NCBI GenBank assembly: GCA_051746765.1
Contig: JBNJFK010000047.1
Location: 1-12,833 of the forward strand
Length of the DNA stretch: 12,833 bases
From: JBBEBE01 sp051746765
GTDB lineage: Bacteria; Bacteroidota; Rhodothermia; Balneolales; Balneolaceae
Direction: 5' to 3'
Shown: positions 6,918 to 12,833 of the stretch, piece after piece
Layout: each line of letters starts with the position of its first letter
Numbering within the stretch: position 1 is the first letter of the stretch
Translations under genes and position numbers: made by a program
Notes under the pieces: model-generated
What the model was told of the DNA's origin: nothing
The model's input: the letters and a program-made list of their open reading frames with translations, nothing else
Databases searched by the model: none

Positions 6918-8240
6918 TTATTGATTGCGCCACTCTTCAGAGGCGGAGAGGCCATTTAGGTCCCACATGATTCGGCCGGCACGGAGGGTCATTTCTGCCT
7001 CCAGCTTGTACTTGCCGGTCAATTTGTTTCCGGGAGGTCGGACGTCAACAAACCCGAACTCTCCTTCCCTCATTCCAAGAATCGCAATATCGGCTTCGGC
7101 TCCTTCACTCAGATGACCGAGTTCTTCACGTTGAATGACCTGAGAAGGCTTCCAGGTAGATGCGTGAATCACATCCTCCAATGCCATGCCCATATTGATG
7201 AATTTGGACATCACGTTGAGCATGTTGCGCATACCCGCATTTGAACTCCCCTGGTGCAGATCCGTGCTGATCACATCGGGAACCAAGCCTTGCTCGTAAG
7301 CCGGCATCACAATGGGCCAGCGGAAGCTGGCACCGCCGTGTCCGACATCGTATATGACTCCTCGCTCCTGTGACTGCAGGATCCCGGGCCGGAGAGTTCC
7401 GTTTTCATCCAGAACGGATTCACGTCCCGATCCACCTCCACCATACATGTGCGTATAGATATCGCCGGGTCGTAGTTTCTCGAGAACCAGTTTCTCGAGA
7501 GAGAGGGGCGGATTGGCACTTCCAAAATCGACCATGACGGGAACTCCACCCCGTTCTCCCGCTTCGACCAATCGGTCAATCGGCTCCCAGGTGTGACCCC
7601 GAAAGTGGGCAATTTTGATTCCGACCACCCAGTCATTTTGTCGGGCGATCATGCCGGTCATAACCGGATCCATGTCATTGAGATTCTGTTCGAAATGTCC
7701 GCCTTTCATCCCTTCGCCAATAATGTTAAGGAACGAAAGCACACGTGTGGCGGAGTTGTCGATGGTCTGGGCTTTGAACGTTTCGTAGTTCTTCCATCCG
7801 GCACCTCCGACATCCACCATGGTGGTCACTCCATACTTGAAACTGTAGGAGTCGGGTTTGACTGCATAGTAGCTATTGCTCAAATAACGATCCTGATCGG
7901 TGCCAAAGAAGACGTGGGCATGGATGTCGACCAGTCCCGGGACAACGTAAAGCCCGCTCACATCGATCACCTGGTCGGCTTGCGAGGCCGAAATATCCTG
8001 CGCCACACGGGCGATGCGGTCACCGGATACAGCGACATCCATCACCTGATCAATATCGTTCTTCGAATCGATGACATGCCCGCCCTTGAGCAGAATATCA
8101 TACTGTTGAGCCCGCAATTGGTCGCTCATCCCGAGGGTAAATAGCATCAGCAGCAGTAATGTACCCACGGTTCGAAGAAAGGAGCTTCTTGATTCCGACC
8201 GGTGGTTGTGACGTCTTGATGATTGTAGCTGTAGATTCAT
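6918..8240 (-). CDS. AH3: secreted amidohydrolase of the cog3964-like group
   Basis: 440 residues from the ATG at 8240. The N-terminus has a 21-residue polar basic leader, a hydrophobic core (TLLLLMLFTLGM) and LRAQQ as probable cleavage region, so it should be exported to the periplasm. Putative metal residues are His107/His109 (VDIHAHVFF), Lys209 (VGIKIAHF), Asp238 (VMVDFGSANPPL, His expected), His264 (IYTHMYGG) and Asp327 (ISTDLHQGSSN). The glycine-rich YDVGHGGASF motif and the tail GRIMWDLNGLSA match the three neighbours. Unlike the other three it has SSNAGMRN where they have SMN[AD]GMK[ND]. It follows AH4 by about 98 bases and precedes AH2 across a hairpin. It is probably a hydrolase of an acyl ester or amide by family membership; the substrate is unknown. 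Confidence 0.88.
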   Translation of the reverse strand: MNLQLQSSRRHNHRSESRSSFLRTVGTLLLLMLFTLGMSDQLRAQQYDILLKGGHVIDSKNDIDQVMDVAVSGDRIARVAQDISASQADQVIDVSGLYVVPGLVDIHAHVFFGTDQDRYLSNSYYAVKPDSYSFKYGVTTMVDVGGAGWKNYETFKAQTIDNSATRVLSFLNIIGEGMKGGHFEQNLNDMDPVMTGMIARQNDWVVGIKIAHFRGHTWEPIDRLVEAGERGGVPVMVDFGSANPPLSLEKLVLEKLRPGDIYTHMYGGGGSGRESVLDENGTLRPGILQSQERGVIYDVGHGGASFRWPIVMPAYEQGLVPDVISTDLHQGSSNAGMRNMLNVMSKFINMGMALEDVIHASTWKPSQVIQREELGHLSEGAEADIAILGMREGEFGFVDVRPPGNKLTGKYKLEAEMTLRAGRIMWDLNGLSASEEWRNQ

Positions 8241-8338
8241 TCGTCTGTTGGATTCGTCTACTTCGCTGCAGGCAGCGTTGTGGTTGGGGTTTGTAAAAAG
8301 ATCAAAATACAGATCTGCCGTTGGTGGTAACTAAATGG
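8241..8338 (-). other. AH4-AH3 intergenic gap with weak hairpin
   Basis: On the minus strand AGATC (8316-8312) and GATCT (8303-8299) can pair across an 8-base loop and are followed by a short T-run. The stem is short and AT-rich, so it could at most act as a leaky terminator that lowers expression of the downstream genes. I see no convincing promoter or Shine-Dalgarno for AH3 in this gap. Confidence 0.25.
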
Positions 8339-9610
8339 TTATCGGTTCACTTGGTCCTGTTCCCAGGGTTTGGCAGCGAGACCGTTCAGATCCCAAACCA
8401 CACGCCCGGCACGGAGGGTCAACTCAGCTGTCAACTTTCGATCTCCCTCCATTTTGAATTCGCGGGAATCGACAAATCCGAATTGTCCCTCCTCCACGCG
8501 GAAGACGGCCACATCTGCGACAGCCCCTTCACTCAAATGCCCCAGATCTTCACGCTGAATCGATTGAGCCGAACGCCAGCTGGCACGCTCAATGGCGTCC
8601 TGGACAGGCATGCCCATGTTGATGAATTTGGACATGACGTTGACCATATCCTTCATACCGTCATTCATGCTGAACCGGTGGAGATCCGTACCGAACGTAT
8701 CGGGCCAAAACTCCTGCTCCATCGACGGAATCGCTTGAACAAACCGGAAACTGGCACCACCGTGCCCCACATCGAAGAGAATCCCGCGCTCCCGGGCTTC
8801 CCAAACAAAATCCTGAATCTGTCCATTTTCGTCGAGAAGGGATCGGCGACCCGGTTCGTAGGAGTGGGTGTAGATATCCCCCGGTTCCATTCGGGACAAC
8901 ACCTCCTCCACGTCCAGGTGAGGAAGATTGCACTCCAGCTGGAACGGTGTTCCCGCCTCTCTTGCCACCTGCATTGCCTGTTCGAGTGGCTCGAGGTAGT
9001 TCTCTTCTGCATAATGGCCAAACCGAATACCGACAATATGATCCGGCCAGGCGCGCATTACCTGCAACGTCTTCTCTGAATCCATGTCGGTCCGGTCGTT
9101 GTTGTACTCGGTACCATACAGACCGTGCCCAACGAGATTGATGAATGCAAGTACACGGGTATGGGAGGGTTCGATCACCTGTTCGTAAAACTGCTCGAAA
9201 TTCCGCCATCCGGAGTCCCCCGGATCGACAACAGTCGTAATTCCGTTCCTCAGCGTAAAATCATCCGGAGAGACGCTTGAAAAACCGTCGGCAAACCGTC
9301 CCGGCTCCGGACCCACAAATACATGGGCATGTACATCGATCAATCCGGGGGTTACATAGAGACCGCTGGCAGCGACCACTTGTTCGGCATCGGATGCCGG
9401 AATCTCTTTTGCCACACGTGCAACACGCTCATCGGTAATTGCGACATCCATCACCTCGTCAATTCCGTTCTTCGCATCGATGACATGTCCTCCTTTGATC
9501 AACATGTCATACGACTGTGCCTGTGCATCGACGCCCAGTCCCGACAGTACCATCATGAGAGCGAAAGCGAGATAAAAGCGCTCCCACTTTCCACACAAAA
9601 AATGATCCAT
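8339..9610 (-). CDS. AH4: secreted amidohydrolase with Arg at the bridging-lysine position
   Basis: 423 residues from the ATG at 9610. An in-frame ATG at 9694 adds 28 residues, but their codon choice is poorer in G/C at third positions than the rest, and the shorter form gives a signal of normal size (MDHFLCGKWERF, hydrophobic core, VDAQAQ). Putative active-site residues are His94/His96 (IDVHAHVF), Arg196 (VGIRFGHY; Lys in the three paralogues), Glu226 (QLECNLPH, His expected), His249 (IYTHSYEP) and Asp309 (FGTDLHRFSMN). FDVGHGGASF and the tail GRVVWDLNGLAAKPW are conserved. Loss of the lysine that is carboxylated in this superfamily suggests a mononuclear site, an altered reaction, or a non-catalytic role. 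It is the first gene of the minus-strand operon. Its closest paralogue is AH1, with which it shares SVSPD[ND]FTLRNGITTVVD. Confidence 0.87.
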   Translation of the reverse strand: MDHFLCGKWERFYLAFALMMVLSGLGVDAQAQSYDMLIKGGHVIDAKNGIDEVMDVAITDERVARVAKEIPASDAEQVVAASGLYVTPGLIDVHAHVFVGPEPGRFADGFSSVSPDDFTLRNGITTVVDPGDSGWRNFEQFYEQVIEPSHTRVLAFINLVGHGLYGTEYNNDRTDMDSEKTLQVMRAWPDHIVGIRFGHYAEENYLEPLEQAMQVAREAGTPFQLECNLPHLDVEEVLSRMEPGDIYTHSYEPGRRSLLDENGQIQDFVWEARERGILFDVGHGGASFRFVQAIPSMEQEFWPDTFGTDLHRFSMNDGMKDMVNVMSKFINMGMPVQDAIERASWRSAQSIQREDLGHLSEGAVADVAVFRVEEGQFGFVDSREFKMEGDRKLTAELTLRAGRVVWDLNGLAAKPWEQDQVNR

Positions 9611-9979
9611 TCCGACTCGCAATCGAGAGTCGTCAGTACCGACACAATCGCTGTGACTCTCTCTTGGGGAACAGGTTTTCGTAATTGAATTCATACAATC
9701 ATGGATTTTGGTTGAACCTCTATCTTTTCGACTACGGTTTCACGTTCCGAAGCGGTTCATTAGGGAAAGATAGAGAATGCATCTCTTTGAAGGTAGAGCC
9801 ACGACCAACACAGGCAGTGCCCCTCTTCCACAGGAAACAGAAACCATGATATATTGATTTCGAATCATTGCTTTCAGAAAGATATCTACCCATTACACTT
9901 ACTCTTCCTTTTCTTTTTAAATTGAATTCGCCTATCATTCGAATTCTCGCTGTATGATCATCCGAACCCGAAGATTGAC
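9611..9979. promoter_or_regulatory. Divergent intergenic region between the amidohydrolase and agaS operons
   Basis: About 370 bases without a credible gene, more AT-rich than its flanks (especially 9841-9960). It must hold the promoters of both divergent operons. I cannot assign -35/-10 boxes with confidence; TATGAT at 9953-9958 is a possible -10-like box for the plus strand but has no good partner. It holds two symmetrical elements: the inverted repeat at 9924-9946 and a small palindrome AGAGA-N5-TCTCT at 9772-9786. The open frames that cross it are not gene-like. Confidence 0.6.
9924..9946. promoter_or_regulatory. Candidate operator: perfect 7-base inverted repeat
   Basis: GAATTCG (9924-9930), nine spacer bases, then CGAATTC (9940-9946), ending 33 bases before the agaS start. 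The symmetry and spacing fit a dimeric repressor or activator site next to the agaS promoter. No regulator gene lies in the window, so its owner is unknown. Confidence 0.4.
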
Positions 9980-11170
9980 ATGTCCACCTACCTTGGAATT
10001 CCCCAAAAGACACTCGAAAAGAGTGGAGCCATTCACACGGCCCGTGAAATCGCCGGCCAACCCACACTCTGGGACGAAATTGCCGAGAAATTACTCGCTT
10101 CCCCGGAATGGAGATCCTTTCTGAATCCCCTCTTCTCCCGTTCGGATCTCTCGATCGTTTTGACAGGGGCCGGAAGCTCCGATTTTATCGGCAAATCTGC
10201 CGAACCGATTTTAAAGCGATTTTTGAGTCGTTCCGTCCGATCGATTTCGACCACAACGCTGGTCACCCATTTCCGGGACTATCTGGATTCAGACACTCCA
10301 CTATTGCTGATCTCCTTTGCCCGGTCGGGCAACAGCCCTGAAAGTCTGGCTGCCGTTGAACGTGTAGACAGCTGGTGTCGCGAAGTGTGGCACCTGGTGA
10401 TCACCTGCAACCCGGATGGCGCATTGGCCCGGGGTCAAGCGACGTCCGATCGGGGATCTGTTCTCCTGCTACCACCCGATGCCCACGATAAAAGTCTGGC
10501 CATGACCGGCAGCTTCACCGGAATGCTGTTGACTCTACTCATGGTTTCGGACCCGGAGAGCAGACGATGGAACCCCGAATCGGTTCACCGCCTCTCCCGG
10601 CAAGCCGAGGCCCTCATTGCAAACGAATCGGAGCGCTTGCAAGAACTGTCGCGTGAGCCGTTCGAACGAGCCGTCTTCCTGGGGTCGGGACCGTTGTTCG
10701 GTATCGCTCGGGAAGCCCACCTCAAACTGCAGGAGTTGACAGACGGAGAGGTCATCTGCAAATATGACTCATTCCTCGGATTCCGTCACGGCCCAAAAGC
10801 GCTGGTAAACGAAAAGACCGTAGTCATCTATCTCTTTTCGGACGACCCGACAGTGTTCCGCTACGAAGCGGATCTGGCAAAACAGATCGAAGAGGAAGGA
10901 CGTGCCATGACAACCCTCTCACTGCTGCCGGACAGCTCGCAAGCAGATAACCTTCCGGACCCGAACCCGCTGGTACTGGCACCCGGCGGTGTAAAACCGG
11001 TAGATGCGTTGCTTCCGTTGACTCTGTTGCCTGCACAAATCCTCGCCTTTTATACCTCCCTGCACCGGGGATATGAACCGGACCAACCCTCCAAAAAAGG
11101 GACCATTTCACGCGTGGTTCAGGGCGTGACGATCTACCCCGATCCCGTGGACAGGGAGGATTCCGCATGA
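9980..11170 (+). CDS. agaS: AgaS-type SIS-domain amino-sugar phosphate deaminase/isomerase
   Basis: A 396-residue cytoplasmic protein with two SIS (sugar isomerase) domains. The first contains LTGAGSSDFIGKSAEP (61-76), SFARSGNSPES (112-122) and KSLAMTGSFTGML (171-183). The second contains VFLGSGPLFGIAREAHLKLQ (232-251), with the AREAHLKLQELT helix, and FRHGPKALV (268-276). This order and length match AgaS, which converts galactosamine-6-phosphate to tagatose-6-phosphate with release of ammonia, rather than the longer GlmS or the short single-SIS isomerases. The start at 9980 has no clear Shine-Dalgarno; no other ATG nearby fits better. Its TGA overlaps the start of the next gene (ATGA), a kinase able to act on its product. 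Related AgaS-like proteins may prefer other amino-sugar or keto-sugar phosphates, so substrate preference is inferred. Confidence 0.85.
   Translation: MSTYLGIPQKTLEKSGAIHTAREIAGQPTLWDEIAEKLLASPEWRSFLNPLFSRSDLSIVLTGAGSSDFIGKSAEPILKRFLSRSVRSISTTTLVTHFRDYLDSDTPLLLISFARSGNSPESLAAVERVDSWCREVWHLVITCNPDGALARGQATSDRGSVLLLPPDAHDKSLAMTGSFTGMLLTLLMVSDPESRRWNPESVHRLSRQAEALIANESERLQELSREPFERAVFLGSGPLFGIAREAHLKLQELTDGEVICKYDSFLGFRHGPKALVNEKTVVIYLFSDDPTVFRYEADLAKQIEEEGRAMTTLSLLPDSSQADNLPDPNPLVLAPGGVKPVDALLPLTLLPAQILAFYTSLHRGYEPDQPSKKGTISRVVQGVTIYPDPVDREDSA
11153..11160 (+). promoter_or_regulatory. Shine-Dalgarno for the PfkB kinase inside the end of agaS
   Basis: AGGGAGGA lies 6 bases before the ATG at 11167, within the last codons of agaS. 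With the ATGA overlap this supports coupled translation of the two proteins. Confidence 0.8.
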
Positions 11171-12084
11171 TTCTGGTTTTCTGTCCCAATCCATCGGTCG
11201 ATACCCTCGTTCAGTTGCCACGACTACAACCGGGGGAAATTCATACCGCTCGTGACGTCTCGCCGTACCCCGGGGGAAAAGGGGTTCACGTTGCCCTCGC
11301 AGCTCGAGAGCTCGGGGCCGACGTTGAGCTGGTCGGTTTTTGGGCCGGTCCTACCGGAGAGTGGATCCGCCAAGAGTGTGAACGACGGGGGGTCTCCACT
11401 CATGGACCCGAATTGTCGGGTTGGACCCGGCGCTGCACTACCTACATAGAGGAAGAGGGTCGGGAGACAGAAATCCGGGAGTCGGGCGCCACTCTGGGCC
11501 CGAACAGCATGCAGGAGCTCACGGGACTGATGGATTCCCTGTTGCAGCGGGCCGATCAGGTCTGTGTAAGCGGGTCTTGGCCGGAGGGGACTCCGGAACA
11601 GCCGTACGAATGGTTGGCCGACCGATGCCGGGACACGTCGACCCCGCTCTGGATCGATGCCTCGGGTCGATGGCTCAAGGATGCACTTCAGGTTCAACCC
11701 TATGGCGTACATTTGAACCGCTCCGAAGCGGAGGAGTTTTTGGGAGAGCCGCTATCGGCTGGCGAAGCTGCCCGGAAGCTCGTACCCTTTGTGAAGGTCG
11801 CGGCCGTTACCGATGGACCCCGTGGACTCTGGGTTGCACGAGAGGAGGAGACCCTTCATGGCGAGTGTCGGGTCGAACACGTAATCAGCACCGTCGGCTG
11901 TGGAGATTGCCTCACCGGTGGTATGATTGTCGGTGCGGACGCTCAATTACCAACCCGTGAGTGGGTACGACTTGCGGTCGCGGCCGGTTCGGCCAACTGC
12001 CTGACCAAAGAGATCGGAATCATTCGGAAAGAGGATGTGGATCGCCTCCTGCCCACAGTAATCCTGAACCCTGCAAGTAGCTAG
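11167..12084 (+). CDS. PfkB sugar-phosphate kinase, tagatose-6-phosphate kinase/1-phosphofructokinase-like
   Basis: 305 residues, typical for the LacC/FruK branch of the PfkB (ribokinase) family. The opening FCPNPSVDTLVQL (5-17) is characteristic of that branch, as is PGGKGVHVALAARELG (35-50) for sugar-phosphate binding. ATP-site elements are VTDGPRG (214-220) and TVGCGDCLTGG (242-252), with Asp247 as catalytic base; the usual GAGD reads GCGD. The gene overlaps agaS by 4 bases, which argues that it phosphorylates the AgaS product: tagatose-6-phosphate to tagatose-1,6-bisphosphate. Action on fructose-1-phosphate or fructose-6-phosphate cannot be excluded. No aldolase is visible; it would be expected further downstream. 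Confidence 0.85.
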   Translation: MILVFCPNPSVDTLVQLPRLQPGEIHTARDVSPYPGGKGVHVALAARELGADVELVGFWAGPTGEWIRQECERRGVSTHGPELSGWTRRCTTYIEEEGRETEIRESGATLGPNSMQELTGLMDSLLQRADQVCVSGSWPEGTPEQPYEWLADRCRDTSTPLWIDASGRWLKDALQVQPYGVHLNRSEAEEFLGEPLSAGEAARKLVPFVKVAAVTDGPRGLWVAREEETLHGECRVEHVISTVGCGDCLTGGMIVGADAQLPTREWVRLAVAAGSANCLTKEIGIIRKEDVDRLLPTVILNPASS

Positions 12085-12090
12085 CCAAGC

Positions 12091-12833
12091 ATGAGAGAAA
12101 CAGAAGAGAGATTCGATCTGTTGGTTGCCGGTGAGCTCAACGTAGATCTGATCATGGACCGAATCGAGGGATCACCGGAAGTGGGCAAGGAGATTCTGGC
12201 CCGCGACATGACCCTCACGCTCGGGAGCTCGTCGGCCATCTTTGCCTCCAACATCGCTTCATTGGGGAGTCGAACGGCCTTTGCCGGCCTGGTCGGCATT
12301 GACTCGTTTGGAGACCTGGTTCTGGACTCGCTTCAAAAAAAAGGGGTCCATACGGACTGGATCCAGTCGAGGGAGGAGTTCAAAACAGGAGCAACCATCG
12401 CGTTCAACGTAAATCAGGAGCGGATGATGGTGACACACCCCGGCCCGATGGAGGAGTTCTCAATTCAGGATCTTCCGATGGACCATCTCCGACAGTTTCG
12501 ACACCTCCATATCTCCTCTATCTTTCTACAACCTGGGTTGAAACGAAATTTGCCGGAGATTTTTTCAAAAGCAAAATCGGCCGGCCTGACCACCTCTCTG
12601 GATCCACAGTGGGATCCGGAGGAGAAGTGGGATCTCGACCTCGATTCCCTTTTCCCGCTTCTCGACTGGTTCCTTCCGAATGATCGGGAGCTGCAGGCGC
12701 TGACGGGGATTTCGGATCTGGATAAAGCGATTGATCACGTCTCCCGTGCACCCTGCCGAACGGTTGTCAAAATGGGAACGGACGGGGCCCGGGCGGTCGG
12801 CGCCGGAGAGCCCGATCGATCCGTTTCCGCCTG
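12091..12833 (+). CDS. PfkB/ribokinase-family carbohydrate kinase, N-terminal part (cut by window end)
   Basis: 247 residues are visible from the ATG at 12091, only 6 bases after the previous stop, so it belongs to the same operon. It opens with FDLLVAGELNVDLIM (8-22), the usual first strand of sugar kinases. LGSSSAIFASNIASLG (44-59) replaces the common GG..N motif, and AFAGLVGIDSFGD (63-75) follows. WFLPNDRELQALTG (193-206) and TVVKMGTDGA (224-233) are ATP-side elements. The catalytic GxGD motif lies beyond the window. It differs clearly from the LacC-like kinase before it and looks like a kinase of an unphosphorylated sugar or sugar acid. A hexosamine or 2-keto-3-deoxy sugar-acid kinase would suit the context, but that is inference. 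Confidence 0.8.
   Translation, partial: MRETEERFDLLVAGELNVDLIMDRIEGSPEVGKEILARDMTLTLGSSSAIFASNIASLGSRTAFAGLVGIDSFGDLVLDSLQKKGVHTDWIQSREEFKTGATIAFNVNQERMMVTHPGPMEEFSIQDLPMDHLRQFRHLHISSIFLQPGLKRNLPEIFSKAKSAGLTTSLDPQWDPEEKWDLDLDSLFPLLDWFLPNDRELQALTGISDLDKAIDHVSRAPCRTVVKMGTDGARAVGAGEPDRSVSA

Noticed and set aside
8321..9079. Plus-strand open frame of 252 codons opposite AH4
   Set aside because: It is antisense to AH4, shows no domain, and similar antisense frames occur opposite AH1-AH3 because the paralogues share codon patterns.
4228..9610. Dihydroorotase or adenine deaminase as names for the four amidohydrolases
   Set aside because: Relatives in cog3964 have been wrongly given these names; export signals and the absence of pyrimidine or purine genes make them unlikely.
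4228..9610. The tandem amidohydrolases as a mobile or composite element
   Set aside because: No transposase, integrase, terminal inverted repeats or target duplications are seen around the cluster; plain tandem duplication explains it.
9611..9694. 28-residue N-terminal extension of AH4 from the ATG at 9694
   Set aside because: It has no signal features, its codons are poorer in G/C at third positions, and the ATG at 9610 gives a normal signal peptide. It is not fully excluded, since AH2 and AH3 also have long leaders.
9732..10067. Minus-strand open frame of 111 codons in the divergent region
   Set aside because: It runs into the start of agaS on the other strand, its protein looks random, and it would block the promoter region.

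Overview
The window looks like a chromosomal carbohydrate and amino-sugar catabolism region of a free-living Gram-negative bacterium. Several products carry lipoprotein, Sec or Tat-like export signals, there is a PQQ-type sugar dehydrogenase homologue, and Gfo/Idh/MocA oxidoreductases with export signals sit at the left edge. Moderately GC-rich coding with acidic proteins, plus many starts without a Shine-Dalgarno, would fit the FCB group (Balneolota, Rhodothermota or Bacteroidota). That placement is a guess from style, not a proof. I see no tRNA, rRNA, CRISPR array or insertion sequence, and no regulator or transporter gene.

Left part (1-1619, plus strand): the C-terminal end of a Gfo/Idh/MocA oxidoreductase, then a complete second member of that superfamily with an export signal. 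It is followed by an imperfect nested hairpin and a good Rho-independent terminator.

Central part (1673-9610, minus strand): a probable six-gene operon. In order of transcription it holds four paralogous secreted amidohydrolases (called here AH4, AH3, AH2, AH1), a SelA/DgaE-like PLP enzyme with a Tat-like signal, and a lipoprotein of the PQQ glucose/sorbosone dehydrogenase family. The amidohydrolases resemble the cog3964 'amidohydrolase/deacetylase' group, whose members often neighbour SelA-like PLP enzymes. Four in a row, with differing active-site residues, is unusual. AH4 has Arg where the metal-bridging Lys is expected, all four have Asp or Glu where the usual strand-5 His is expected, and the PQQ enzyme has Trp where the catalytic His is expected.

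Right part (9980-12833, plus strand): an operon diverging from a shared, AT-rich regulatory region of about 370 bases. It encodes an AgaS-type sugar isomerase/deaminase, a tagatose-6-phosphate kinase or 1-phosphofructokinase-like PfkB protein (ATGA overlap) and a second PfkB sugar kinase cut by the window end. This fits cytoplasmic processing of galactosamine/glucosamine phosphates to glycolytic intermediates.

Working hypothesis (inference): the minus-strand operon is an envelope module that deacylates, oxidises and deaminates an amino-sugar-like or hydroxy-acid-like substrate, and the divergent operon handles the phosphorylated sugar in the cytoplasm. The altered catalytic residues mean that at least some of the envelope proteins may have changed chemistry or act as binding proteins.
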